The notes: a model not told the origin generated them from the letters alone. A DNA stretch of 13,974 nucleotides from DASPKO01 sp035628055 (GCA_035628055.1 DASPKO010000204.1:1-13974); one strand, 5' to 3'. Numbered from the stretch's first letter, positions 1 to 7,315 are shown. Program-made: numbers and translations.

Positions 1-382
1 GCCCGAGGCGATACTGCACTTCGTACGCGTCCCCCTCGCTCTCGGCCTCCGTGGGGAGGGCGGCGCGCGCCCGGCGGAGCGTGCGCGCGTAGAGCAGAAT
101 CTGATCGGCGGCCTCGTCGGCGCTTCCCGAGTCGGTGAGCACGAAGCGCACGCCGAGAGGGTCTGGGTCGCGCAGCAGGGCGCGCACGTCGCCCGAGACC
201 CGGTCCGCGGCCACCGCGGCGCGCCGGAAGGCCGCGTGCCGGGCCGAGGCCGAGTCCCGGGCCCGGAGCGTGTGCGAGACCGAGAGCGTCGCGGCGGCGG
301 CGACCAGGCCCGTGATGACGCCCGCGACGATGAGCTCGACGAGGGTGAAACCGGGGCGACTGCGGGAGCCGCGCGGGTTCAT
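1..382 (-). CDS. gspJ: Type II secretion minor pseudopilin, GspJ-like (3' end cut by window edge)
   Basis: This is the N-terminal 127 residues of a type IV prepilin-like protein. It starts at ATG 382-380 with a short basic leader (residues 1-11, ending RPG). A processing site G|FTLVE with the conserved Glu at mature position 5 follows, then a hydrophobic stretch of about 20 residues. The part after it is polar and Arg/Ala-rich, as in pseudopilins. GspJ normally caps the pseudopilus tip together with GspI and GspK; the GspJ call rests mainly on its position after the G, H and I genes, because the diagnostic C-terminal part lies outside the window. The start overlaps the stop of the preceding gene by 4 bases (ATGA), which implies translational coupling. 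Another minor pseudopilin cannot be excluded. The prepilin nature is certain; the letter J is likely. Confidence 0.78.
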   Translation of the reverse strand, partial: MNPRGSRSRPGFTLVELIVAGVITGLVAAAATLSVSHTLRARDSASARHAAFRRAAVAADRVSGDVRALLRDPDPLGVRFVLTDSGSADEAADQILLYARTLRRARAALPTEAESEGDAYEVQYRLG

Positions 383-840
383 GGCGTGCGCTCCGGGACG
401 GCGGCCGGGGCGCGCGGCGGATCGGGCTCGACCCCGCCGGCGCGGCGGGAGGCCATGAGCGTCTCGACCGCCAGCGATCGCGGGGTGGCGCCGTCCATCC
501 AGGTGATGGTCACCCGCACGCGGAAGGGCTCGCGGTCGGAGCCGCCCGAGAACTCCAGGGAGAAGGCAAAGTCGCCGAACGGGTCCTCGCAGCGGCCGTC
601 GGCGGGGTGGCTCTTGGCGTAATCGTCGGGTCCCCGCGCCAGCACGAGGGAGAGCTGCTCGTCGGCCAGCGCGGCCGCGGTGGCCAGGCGCTGGCCCCGC
701 GCCTGCGCCCCGATGGCCTGGCCGGTGAGCCCGACGAGCACGGCCAGCGCCACCCCGAGCAGGATCGCCCCCACGATGGCGTCGACCAGCGCCACGCCCC
801 GCCCCGACGGCAATCGTGCTGTGCGGGGCCTGCGGTTCAC
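379..840 (-). CDS. gspI: Type II secretion minor pseudopilin, GspI-like
   Basis: A 153-residue prepilin-like protein. I place the start at GTG 840-838 because it overlaps the preceding TGA by 4 bases (GTGA), the arrangement seen at every neighbouring junction; the open frame continues upstream but the extra residues look like translated shadow. The leader is 15 residues with Gly at the last position. The mature start reads VALVD, so the usual Phe1 is Val and the near-invariant Glu5 is Asp. A 20-residue hydrophobic helix follows, then the segment ALADEQLSLVLAR, which resembles the conserved A..NQL region of GspI. A compact hydrophilic domain with two Cys-free beta-like stretches and a Pro-rich tail completes it. 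GspI is a minor pseudopilin of the tip complex with GspJ/K. Position between gspH and gspJ supports the name; family identity is inferred from order and these motifs. Confidence 0.75.
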   Translation of the reverse strand: MNRRPRTARLPSGRGVALVDAIVGAILLGVALAVLVGLTGQAIGAQARGQRLATAAALADEQLSLVLARGPDDYAKSHPADGRCEDPFGDFAFSLEFSGGSDREPFRVRVTITWMDGATPRSLAVETLMASRRAGGVEPDPPRAPAAVPERTP

Positions 841-1451
841 CACGGCTGGGTGCTCCGGCCCGCGGCGTCGAGGTCGATGACGCCCGCGCTCGGCTCGGGC
901 GCCGCGGACGTGCCGGCCGCCGCCGGCGCCAGCGAGGCGGTCGTGCCCGCGCCCGGCAGGTCGATGCGCCACCCGGGGTCGCCCGCGCGGCCGGAGGCGG
1001 CGACGAGCCAGATCGACAGATCGGGGCGCGGGTCGGTGGGAGAGAAGAGGATGCTCCACCCGCCCGCGCTCGGAGCCAGGCTCTGCCCGCCAAGGCGGAC
1101 TGAAACGAGAGCGAGGTCGGGAAACTCCGCGGGGCTGTTGAGGGGGTCGGGCGTCCAGGCCGGCGGCCCGGGGCGCGGCCCGGTGGGGGCGCGGCGCACC
1201 AGCAGGTGGGCGGCGCGGCTTTCGGGATCGAGCTCCAGGGCGAGCGGCTCGCTCCCGGTCGCATGGCGTGCCGCGAAGACCGAGATGAGACCTCGGACCT
1301 CCTCGGCCTGGACCTCCAGGCGCCGGCGCGTGCCGGCGCCCAGGCGCGGCACCGTGAGCCCGGCGAAGACCGCCAGGAGAATGATCACGACGATCACCTC
1401 GACAAGGGTGAACGCGCGTGGGGGAGCGGGGTCGGGCCCGGCACGGGTCAC
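837..1451 (-). CDS. gspH: Type II secretion minor pseudopilin, GspH-like
   Basis: A 204-residue prepilin-like protein starting at GTG 1451-1449, which overlaps the gspG stop by 4 bases. The 13-residue leader ends in Ala, giving A|FTLVE with Glu at mature position 5, followed by a long hydrophobic helix and PRLGAG. The body has alternating hydrophobic strands typical of GspH/FimT-type pseudopilins. The C-terminal 40 residues are Ala/Pro/Gly/Ser-rich and probably disordered, which makes the protein somewhat longer than many GspH. It should be processed by a prepilin peptidase and join the pseudopilus close to GspG. Position directly after gspG and before gspI supports the H assignment. Nothing in the sequence separates it firmly from a FimT-like pilin apart from this context. 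Confidence 0.8.
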   Translation of the reverse strand: MTRAGPDPAPPRAFTLVEVIVVIILLAVFAGLTVPRLGAGTRRRLEVQAEEVRGLISVFAARHATGSEPLALELDPESRAAHLLVRRAPTGPRPGPPAWTPDPLNSPAEFPDLALVSVRLGGQSLAPSAGGWSILFSPTDPRPDLSIWLVAASGRAGDPGWRIDLPGAGTTASLAPAAAGTSAAPEPSAGVIDLDAAGRSTQPW

Positions 1452-1891
1452 GGGGCGGTCACGTCCTGGCTCTCGTCCTGGCCGCCGGGCTGGCCGTCGG
1501 AGCCGTAGGAGACCACGTCGAAGTCGACGTTCTTGCTCCCGGGAACGATGAGGATGAACCGGCGGCCCCAGGGGTCGTCGAGCTGGGCGGGGTTGTCGAC
1601 GTAGGGGCCCTTCCAGTTGGCGGCCTCGACGTCGCTGGGCTTCTCCCAGAGCAGGTCGATGGTCGCGCCGGGGGGGAGCGTCCCGCCGATGTCGGCCATC
1701 GCGATGCGCACCTGCTTGGCGAGCGACTGGGCGTTCGCGAGCGCCACGCTGGTCTTGCTCTGGCCGATGCGTCCCATGATGCGCGGGACGATCAGCGTCG
1801 CGAGCACGCCCAGGATGATGATGACGACGATGATCTCGATGAGCGTGAAGGCGCGGGGCGGGGCCGGCGGACGGGCGCGGGTGTGGGTCAC
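1448..1891 (-). CDS. gspG: Type II secretion major pseudopilin GspG
   Basis: A 147-residue major pseudopilin, the main subunit of the periplasmic pseudopilus that pushes substrates through the outer-membrane secretin. The start is GTG 1891-1889, overlapping the gspF stop by 4 bases; a much longer open frame runs upstream but is only the antisense-like shadow of gspF. The leader (residues 1-14) ends RA, then FTLIE with Glu at mature position 5 and an Ile/Val-rich helix ending IVPRIMGR. Strong GspG signatures follow: an ALANAQSLAKQV helix, GPYVDN, DDPWGRRF and SYGSDGQPGG, the last two belonging to the conserved C-terminal loop that binds calcium in characterised GspG proteins. The Ala (not Gly) before the cleavage site is unusual in Proteobacteria but common in planctomycete prepilins. 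Length is normal for the family. Confidence 0.93.
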   Translation of the reverse strand: MTHTRARPPAPPRAFTLIEIIVVIIILGVLATLIVPRIMGRIGQSKTSVALANAQSLAKQVRIAMADIGGTLPPGATIDLLWEKPSDVEAANWKGPYVDNPAQLDDPWGRRFILIVPGSKNVDFDVVSYGSDGQPGGQDESQDVTAP

Positions 1892-3210
1892 GCGATGAAC
1901 TCCTGGAGCTGGAGGAGCGGGAGCAGGATGGAGGCGATCACGAAGCCGATGACGCAGGCCAGCAGGATGACCAGCAGGGGCGGGAGCACCGTTGTGAGGA
2001 CCTTGATGCTCATCTGGGTGCGCTGGTCGAGGGCGCCGGCGGCCTGGGAAAGGAGCTCCGGGAGCCGGCCCGAGCGCTCCCCCACCGAGACGATCTGAAC
2101 CAGGAGCGGCGGGAAGACGCGGGCCTCGTCGAGCGGCTCGGCGATCGTGCGCCCCGCCTGCACCTGATCCGCCACGTCCTCGATCACCCGCTCCAGGGCC
2201 CGGTTGCCCAGCGTGGCCCGCGTGAGCCGGAGGGCCGACAGGGCCGGCAGCCCCGCGCCCAGAAGCGTCGCCAGCGTGCGCGTGAAGCGGGCCACGGCGG
2301 CGTCGACCAGGAGCCGCCCCGCGACGGGAACGCGGATGATGAGCCCGTCGAGGGCGAGCCGCGGACCGGGCAGGCGGTAGAGCCGCGAAGCCGCGAGCAG
2401 GGCCCCGGCGGCGAGCCCGAGCAGCAACCACCAGTACCCCCCGATGAACCAGGCGACTCCCTGGACCACCCGCGTGGGGAGCGGGAGGTCCGCGGCGCTG
2501 ATCTGGCCCTCGAGCGGCCCGAGAATCGCCGGGACGATGACCGCCACGACCACCGTGACCGCGATCGCCACCAGCGCCAGGAGCATGAGCGGGTAGACCA
2601 GCGCTCCCAGCACGGCCCGGCGGAGCGCCAGGTCGCGGTCCAGGAGCTCGGCGGCCTGCTCGAGCACGCTCCCCTGGCGGCCCGAGACCTCGCCGGCCCG
2701 GATGAGCGCGACCACGAGCTCGTTGAACGGAGGTCCCCAGGCGTGCGCCGCCTCCGAGAGCGGCTTGCCCTGCTCGACCTGGGCGATGAGATGCCCGAGC
2801 ATCCGCCTCTGCGCCTCGCTGTGGCCCGAGCGGGCGATGGTGCGGAGCGCCTGAACGAGCGTGAGCCCCGCCTGCATCGCGGTCGCCAGCTCGCGGACGA
2901 AGGCGGCCATCTGCGCCCGGGACATGCCGCGGCGCACGCCCCCCGCCACGAGCACGCGCGCCAGCGCGCCGGACTCCTGAAGGGCCGCCTCGCCGGGCGC
3001 GGCGGGCGCCGGGTCGCCGATCTGGCCCCCCCGTCGCCACCAGCGCGCCGCGCCGCCGGCGCGCGCGTCCGGGGATACGGGCTCGAGCGCCACAGGGGCG
3101 ACGCCGCGGGTGAGCAGGAGCCGCACCGCGGAGGCCCGGTCGGGGGCCTCCACGAGCTGGGCCGGGCCCGGGGCGCTGCCGGCCAGGGTGTGGTACCGAA
3201 AGGTGGGCAT
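1888..3210 (-). CDS. gspF: Type II secretion inner-membrane platform protein GspF
   Basis: A 440-residue polytopic membrane protein starting at ATG 3210-3208; an AAGGAG lies about 14 bases upstream. GspF forms the inner-membrane platform that couples the GspE ATPase to pseudopilus growth. The N-terminal 95 residues are cytoplasmic, beginning MPTFRYHTLAG as in many GspF/PilC proteins. Two copies of the T2SSF domain follow: residues about 102-225, with RELATAMQAGLTLVQAL and IRAGEVSG, and about 305-430, with RTLATLLGAGLPALSAL and VSVGERSGRLPELL. Three hydrophobic segments are visible at about 203-230, 252-275 and 405-431. Length is slightly above the usual 400. The stop overlaps the gspG start by 4 bases, and the gene follows gspE after 50 bases. 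The call is firm. Confidence 0.95.
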   Translation of the reverse strand: MPTFRYHTLAGSAPGPAQLVEAPDRASAVRLLLTRGVAPVALEPVSPDARAGGAARWWRRGGQIGDPAPAAPGEAALQESGALARVLVAGGVRRGMSRAQMAAFVRELATAMQAGLTLVQALRTIARSGHSEAQRRMLGHLIAQVEQGKPLSEAAHAWGPPFNELVVALIRAGEVSGRQGSVLEQAAELLDRDLALRRAVLGALVYPLMLLALVAIAVTVVVAVIVPAILGPLEGQISAADLPLPTRVVQGVAWFIGGYWWLLLGLAAGALLAASRLYRLPGPRLALDGLIIRVPVAGRLLVDAAVARFTRTLATLLGAGLPALSALRLTRATLGNRALERVIEDVADQVQAGRTIAEPLDEARVFPPLLVQIVSVGERSGRLPELLSQAAGALDQRTQMSIKVLTTVLPPLLVILLACVIGFVIASILLPLLQLQEFIA

Positions 3211-3260
3211 GGGCGCTGGGCGGCTCCTTCAGAAGGCGATGTGCTGGCCACCGGCGCTTG

Positions 3261-4988
3261 TCAGCCCGCGGCGGGGGCGCCCGGTGCGGACGGCTGGGAG
3301 CGCATCCCGGTGACTCCTCCGGCCCCCGAGGGCCCGTGCGTCGGGGTTTCCCGTAGCGGGTCGTCGGCGTCCTGGGTCGCCCGGAGCACCTCGTCGACCG
3401 TGGTCTGCCCGAGGGCGGCCTTGATCAGGCCGTCCTGGCGCATGGTGACGTACCCGGGGCCGACGGTGCGGAGGAGCTCGTGCCGGCTGGTGCGCCGGCC
3501 GGTGATCGCCTCGCGCATCGGCGTGGTGACCAGGAGCATCTCGTAGAACCCGATCCGCCCGCGGAACCCGACGTTCTCGCACTCGTCGCACCCCCGGGCG
3601 GCGTACGCCAGGCCGCCGGGGAAGAGGCCGAGCTCGGCGCGGCTGAGGCGGTGCGCCAGCGCCTCGGGGAACGGGCCCCGGGCGCGGCAGTGCGCACAGA
3701 GCTTGCGCCCCAGCCGCTGGGCCAGCACGCCCTCGATGACGCTCGCGACCAGGAAGGGCTCGACGTCCATGTCCAGCAGGCGTCCGATGGCGCTGGCGGC
3801 GTCGTTGGTGTGCAGCGTCGAGAAGATCAGGTGCCCGGTGAGCGCGGCCCGGATGGCGATGTCCGCGGTCTCGTTGTCGCGGATCTCCCCCACCATGATC
3901 ACGTCGGGGTCCTGGCGCAGGATGCTGCGCAGGCCGGAGGCGAAGGTCAGCCCGCGGTCCGGGTTGACCGGGATCTGGTTGATCCCCGCCAGCTCGTACT
4001 CGACCGGGTCCTCGATGGTGATGATCTTGAGGCTGGGGTCGTAGAGCTTGGTGAGCGCGGCGTAGAGCGTGGTGGTCTTGCCGCTGCCCGTGGGACCCGT
4101 CACCAGCACCATGCCGTGCGGCAGGTCGAGCAGCCGGTCCATCGCGGCCCGGTCGCTCTCGCGCATGCCCAGCGTGACCAGGTCGAGCGTGATGGCCTCC
4201 TTGTCCAGGATGCGCATGACCACGCTCTCGCCGTAGATCGTCGGGACCGTCGAGACGCGGATATCGACCTTGCGGCCCTCGAAGCGCAGGGAGATGTGCC
4301 CGTCCTGGGGGACGTACCGCTCGGCGATGTTCATGCCCGCCATGATCTTGATGCGGCTGGTGATGGCGGCCTGGAGGTGCTTGGGCGGGCTGGATTCCTC
4401 GCGGAGCAGCCCGTCCACGCGGTACTTGACCGTGAGCTTCCGCTCGAAGGGCTCCACGTGCACGTCGCTGGCGCGCTCGCGCACCGCCTCGAGAATGATC
4501 AGATTGACCAGGTTGATCAGCGTCGGCTGCTCGGCCATCCGCCGGACGTCCTCCGCGTCGACCGCCTGGAGGTTGGCGATCAGGTCGTCGGGCTGCGGAG
4601 CGGCCCCACCGAGGCGCGCCGCCATCTGGGCCGCCGTCGCCCCGAACGCGGTGCGCAGGAGCTGCTCGAAGAGCTCCTCGGTCACCCCGACCGGCTCGAC
4701 GGGGCGGCCCGTGAGAATCGAGACCTCGTCCGCGGAGGCAAAGTCGCCCGGATCGACCATCGCGACCAGCACGCCCGCGCCCCGGCGGCAGACCGGCACG
4801 GCCCGGAGACGGACCGCGTCTTCGGCGCTGAGCGCCCCAGCCGCCGCCGGCTGAATCGCGGGGAGGTCCGCCAGCTTGGCCACGGGCCCCGCGGCGCCGG
4901 GTGGCGCGAGGCGCGCGGCATGTCCGTTGGTGCCCGGCACCAGGCCGCCCGCCGGTCGGGTTGTGCTCCGTGCGGTGAACTCGGTCAT
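3261..4988 (-). CDS. gspE: Type II secretion assembly ATPase GspE
   Basis: A 575-residue cytoplasmic hexameric ATPase that powers pseudopilus assembly. The N-terminal T2SSE_N-like region (about 40-160) is followed by the RASDVHVEPF segment of the second N-terminal domain. The ATPase core has Walker A GPTGSGKT at about 298-305, Asp box IITIEDPVEY, Walker B DVIMVGEIRD and His box LTGHLIFSTLHTND. A tetracysteine zinc site is present: C431-X2-C434 and C467-X2-C470. This zinc site and the neighbouring gspF/G support a secretion ATPase rather than a retraction ATPase. The last 40 residues are a Pro/Gly/Ser-rich tail beyond the usual end. The ATG at 4988 is the only start upstream of the domain, since the frame has no ATG, GTG or TTG before a TAG at 5027-5025. 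No good ribosome binding site is seen; the only G-rich stretch lies in a hairpin immediately upstream. Confidence 0.95.
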   Translation of the reverse strand: MTEFTARSTTRPAGGLVPGTNGHAARLAPPGAAGPVAKLADLPAIQPAAAGALSAEDAVRLRAVPVCRRGAGVLVAMVDPGDFASADEVSILTGRPVEPVGVTEELFEQLLRTAFGATAAQMAARLGGAAPQPDDLIANLQAVDAEDVRRMAEQPTLINLVNLIILEAVRERASDVHVEPFERKLTVKYRVDGLLREESSPPKHLQAAITSRIKIMAGMNIAERYVPQDGHISLRFEGRKVDIRVSTVPTIYGESVVMRILDKEAITLDLVTLGMRESDRAAMDRLLDLPHGMVLVTGPTGSGKTTTLYAALTKLYDPSLKIITIEDPVEYELAGINQIPVNPDRGLTFASGLRSILRQDPDVIMVGEIRDNETADIAIRAALTGHLIFSTLHTNDAASAIGRLLDMDVEPFLVASVIEGVLAQRLGRKLCAHCRARGPFPEALAHRLSRAELGLFPGGLAYAARGCDECENVGFRGRIGFYEMLLVTTPMREAITGRRTSRHELLRTVGPGYVTMRQDGLIKAALGQTTVDEVLRATQDADDPLRETPTHGPSGAGGVTGMRSQPSAPGAPAAG

Positions 4989-4992
4989 GGAC

Positions 4993-5016
4993 TGCCCCGC
5001 CCCACGACGCGGGGCA
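4993..5016 (-). promoter_or_regulatory. Perfect 8-bp GC hairpin abutting the gspE start codon
   Basis: TGCCCCGC and GCGGGGCA form a perfect 8-bp inverted repeat with an 8-base loop. It ends 4 bases before the gspE ATG, in the 66-base gap after the upstream gene. In the mRNA the second arm contains the only G-rich (possible Shine-Dalgarno-like) bases before gspE. No T-tract follows. It could attenuate read-through from the upstream gene or limit gspE translation; the function is inference. Confidence 0.4.
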
Positions 5017-5054
5017 CACCAACTCTACGTGCGGGCACGCCGGCCCAATCCCTC

Positions 5055-6488
5055 CTACCTCGGCTCGCGCCGGGGCTGGGAGTTCTCCGGGTCACGCTCG
5101 GCCGGCACCATGCGTCGGCGCTGCCCGGTGCCCTCATCGGCGTCGCGATCGCGCCGGCGCCGCTCACCGCCGGGACCGCCGGGGCCGAAGCCCGGCTCGC
5201 CGCGGTCCCCGTCCGCCCCCTCGCCGCGGCGGGGCAGGCGCTCGCGCTGCTCGGGAGTCAGGACCGCCCGGAGCTTCTGCTCGGTCTGCTCGTCGAGCTC
5301 GCGGCGCTTGCGGCGGGCCTCGTCGACCCCCTCGTTCCCGAAGCGCATCATCATCATGCCCTCCGCGGTCGCCGTCGACTCGAACTCCTCCCAGGCGGCC
5401 TCCGCCTGGGCGTTGATCGCGGCGAGCTGGCGCTCGTGGGCCTCGCGCACCTGCGTGAGCGTGGTGCGCTGCGCGTCGGAGAGGTCGTCGAGCGCGACCG
5501 CGGCATCCACGAGCCGGGAGCCGTACGTGGGCCGGTAGACCATCGGGAAGCTCTCGCGCTTGAACTGCTGGGTGAACCCCGCTTTCGCCTCGTCGGGCAG
5601 GAGCCCCTCGACCTGCCGGGCGTACTTGCGGTTGACTTCGCGGACGCGGACCGAGGCCTCGCGGCCGGCCTTGAGCAGCTCGTCCATGGCCCCCCGGTCG
5701 ATGCTCTCGAAACCGCCCCCGGCGCGCCGGGCCGCCTCAAAGAGCTCCCCCATCTTGCTCTGGGTCTGGTCGTAGACCTCGTTGCGCTTGACCAGCTCGC
5801 GGTCGAGCTCGAGCTCGTACTGCTCGAGCAGGGGCCTGAGCTGGGCGCGGGTCGCGTCGTCGATCTCGAGCCGCTCGGTGAGGCGGATGAGGTCGACGCG
5901 CTCGCCGGCCATCATCCCGCGGCCCACGGTCCGCTCCCGCCGGCGGGCCCGCTCGAACGCGGGCCACTTCGAGGCCTGCTCGGAGGTGAGGAGGCCCTGA
6001 ACATCCTTGAGCAGGGCCGCCTCCAGCCGCCTGGAGCTGGCCTGCACGGCCTCCATCTTCGGGCGGATGTCGGCCCACACGGAGGGGTCGCGGGTCTCGC
6101 GGAACTCCTCGCGGGCACGCTCGATCTCCTGGCGAGCGGCGCTCGCCACGGGCTCGAACTCGGCCTGGGAGGCCTCGAGGAGCATCCGGGCGGCGTCGCG
6201 CTGTTCCGGCGTCAGGGCGAGCATCGTCTCCAGGCGCTCCAGGTCGCGCGTGCTCACGGGGTAGTCAAGCCCGGCCCCCATGCCGCCGCCCATGCCGAAC
6301 CCGCCCACCTGGACCCGCACGGGCCCGCCCTCGCGGCGCACCTCCTGTTGACGCTCGCCCTCGCGCCGGGGCTGGCTCTGCGCCAGCGCGGGGCCGGCCG
6401 CCAGGGATACGACGAGCGAAGCCACGAAAGCGGCCAGGGGGGCGTGCGCGCCCCGACCACCCGATCGACACGCGGATGCCTGAAACAT
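5055..6488 (-). CDS. Secreted helical protein with Spy-like LTPEQ repeats
   Basis: A 477-residue exported protein of unknown function. ATG 6488-6486 is preceded by AGGAG at 6502-6498 with a 9-base spacer. A signal peptide is clear: a basic start, a hydrophobic core at about 18-34 and a likely cut after ALA36. The mature protein is mostly charged helix and carries repeated Spy/CpxP-like 'LTxxQ' motifs: LTPEQ at 92 and 410, LTSEQ at 167 and LSDAQ at 336, each at the head of an amphipathic helix. Gly-rich (about 62-73) and Arg/Gly/Asp-rich (about 420-477) low-complexity segments flank the core. Periplasmic Spy proteins are small chaperones; this protein is about three times longer, as multi-repeat planctomycete relatives can be. 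It lies 66 bases upstream of gspE on the same strand, so it may be co-transcribed with the secretion genes. No catalytic residues were recognised. Confidence 0.82.
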   Translation of the reverse strand: MFQASACRSGGRGAHAPLAAFVASLVVSLAAGPALAQSQPRREGERQQEVRREGGPVRVQVGGFGMGGGMGAGLDYPVSTRDLERLETMLALTPEQRDAARMLLEASQAEFEPVASAARQEIERAREEFRETRDPSVWADIRPKMEAVQASSRRLEAALLKDVQGLLTSEQASKWPAFERARRRERTVGRGMMAGERVDLIRLTERLEIDDATRAQLRPLLEQYELELDRELVKRNEVYDQTQSKMGELFEAARRAGGGFESIDRGAMDELLKAGREASVRVREVNRKYARQVEGLLPDEAKAGFTQQFKRESFPMVYRPTYGSRLVDAAVALDDLSDAQRTTLTQVREAHERQLAAINAQAEAAWEEFESTATAEGMMMMRFGNEGVDEARRKRRELDEQTEQKLRAVLTPEQRERLPRRGEGADGDRGEPGFGPGGPGGERRRRDRDADEGTGQRRRMVPAERDPENSQPRREPR

Positions 6489-6521
6489 GTGCGGGGACTC
6501 CTGACGCGAACATCCCACCCA

Positions 6522-6553
6522 CCCCGAGCCGAACGACCTCCAAGCCGAACGAC
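6522..6553 (-). repeat. Tandem 16-bp direct repeat upstream of the Spy-like gene
   Basis: Two adjacent 16-base copies (6538-6553 and 6522-6537) match at 14 of 16 positions, with the 11-mer GTCGTTCGGCT identical in both when read on the minus strand. They end 33 bases before the ATG of the Spy-like gene, in a likely promoter or leader region. They may be a pair of protein-binding sites or a recent small duplication. No convincing -35/-10 pair was found around them. Confidence 0.55.
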
Positions 6554-6558
6554 GCTTG

Positions 6559-6585
6559 AGCCTACCGGATTGCAACCGGCGGGCT
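6559..6585 (-). terminator. Weak hairpin downstream of the second TPM gene
   Basis: AGCC-TA-CCGG and CCGG-CG-GGCT pair around a 7-base loop (ATTGCAA), leaving a 2x2 mismatch in the stem. It lies 49 bases past the stop of the TPM membrane gene. No T-tract follows on the minus strand, so if it terminates transcription it is not a classic intrinsic terminator. The rest of 6489-6634 holds only the 16-bp repeats and the ribosome binding site of the next gene. Confidence 0.22.
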
Positions 6586-6634
6586 TCACAAAAGGAGGGG
6601 AGGCCCCCGGGCGGGTGCCGGCGCGGACTGGTGA

Positions 6635-7315
6635 CTACACCGCCGGGCGGACGCGGTCCGGAAGCTCGTTGGTATCCCCGGCCTCCGGCGGGAAGTGCGG
6701 CTCGAGCAGCCCGGCGACCTGCCGGACGGCCCCGGCGATCGCGTCGGCCGGGCGCCCGGCGCGGAAGCCCGCGGCCACGTCGCGCGCCAGCCCGTCCCAG
6801 GTCTCCTGCGGCAACACCCGGTTCACCGCGTCGTCCCCGCAGACGAAGACCATGTGCTCGAAGAGCGAGACGAAGATGAGCACGCCGCGCCGCGCGGCCG
6901 TGCCGGCGACCCCCGATTGAAGAAAGACCTCCGCCCCCCGCCGGCGCACTTCCACGTCCATGTGGGCCCGGGTGATGAAGGGCCGGGCAAGCATCGGCTG
7001 CCAGGTGGCCAGGGCTGCCCCCGCGGCCGCCCAGCCGGCGATCAGGATGAGCACCACCGGCAGGCTCAGGGTGGTGGTCAGGCCGACAGACCAGTCGCCC
7101 GTGTCGGGACGCACGCCTTGCCACATGACCCACGCGGCCGCCACCGCGAGCAGGGCCAGCAGGAGCCCGAAGAGGTCCTCCGCCCGGTCGTACCGCCCGG
7201 ACTGTTCGGCGGTGACCACGACCAGCTCGGCGCTCGTGCGCGATTCGGCCTCGGCGACGGCGCGCTCGATGGCCTGGCGATCCTGGTCCGTGAGTTTCGC
7301 GGCGGTCAGTGCCAT
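6635..7315 (-). CDS. TPM-domain membrane protein (COG3762-like)
   Basis: A 226-residue inner-membrane protein starting at ATG 7315-7313 with GAGGAA at 7327-7322, a 6-base spacer. The open frame extends upstream, but that part is shadow of the preceding gene. It begins with an acidic helix and TSAELVVVTAEQS, the first half of a TPM fold. Two hydrophobic segments (about 48-66 and 85-106) interrupt the domain, which resumes with RRGAEVFLQSGVAGTAARRGVLIFVSLFEH and a C-terminal helix GLARDVAAGFRAG..ADAI. This split is typical of the second TPM protein in two-gene TPM loci. TPM proteins have been linked to photosystem II repair and acid phosphatase activity in plants and algae; the bacterial role is poorly known. 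It is 25 bases downstream of the other TPM gene and surely in the same operon. Confidence 0.83.
   Translation of the reverse strand: MALTAAKLTDQDRQAIERAVAEAESRTSAELVVVTAEQSGRYDRAEDLFGLLLALLAVAAAWVMWQGVRPDTGDWSVGLTTTLSLPVVLILIAGWAAAGAALATWQPMLARPFITRAHMDVEVRRRGAEVFLQSGVAGTAARRGVLIFVSLFEHMVFVCGDDAVNRVLPQETWDGLARDVAAGFRAGRPADAIAGAVRQVAGLLEPHFPPEAGDTNELPDRVRPAV

Noticed and set aside
1811..1850. Repetitive gat/gac triplets resembling a microsatellite
   Set aside because: They encode the Ile/Val-rich helix of GspG (IIVVIIIL), so the repetition is explained by the protein.
1892..3040. Upstream extension of the gspG frame to 530 codons
   Set aside because: The extra residues overlap gspF in another frame and are low-complexity; the GTG at 1891 gives a normal prepilin leader.
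3229..5022. A 597-codon open frame overlapping gspE in another frame
   Set aside because: It reads as Arg/Gly/His-rich low-complexity sequence, while the gspE frame has all four ATPase motifs.
3480..6920. A 1146-codon open frame on the plus strand opposite gspE and the Spy-like gene
   Set aside because: It is antisense to two genes with clear family motifs and has a composition expected from reading the complement of GC-rich codons. No domain or ribosome binding site is seen.
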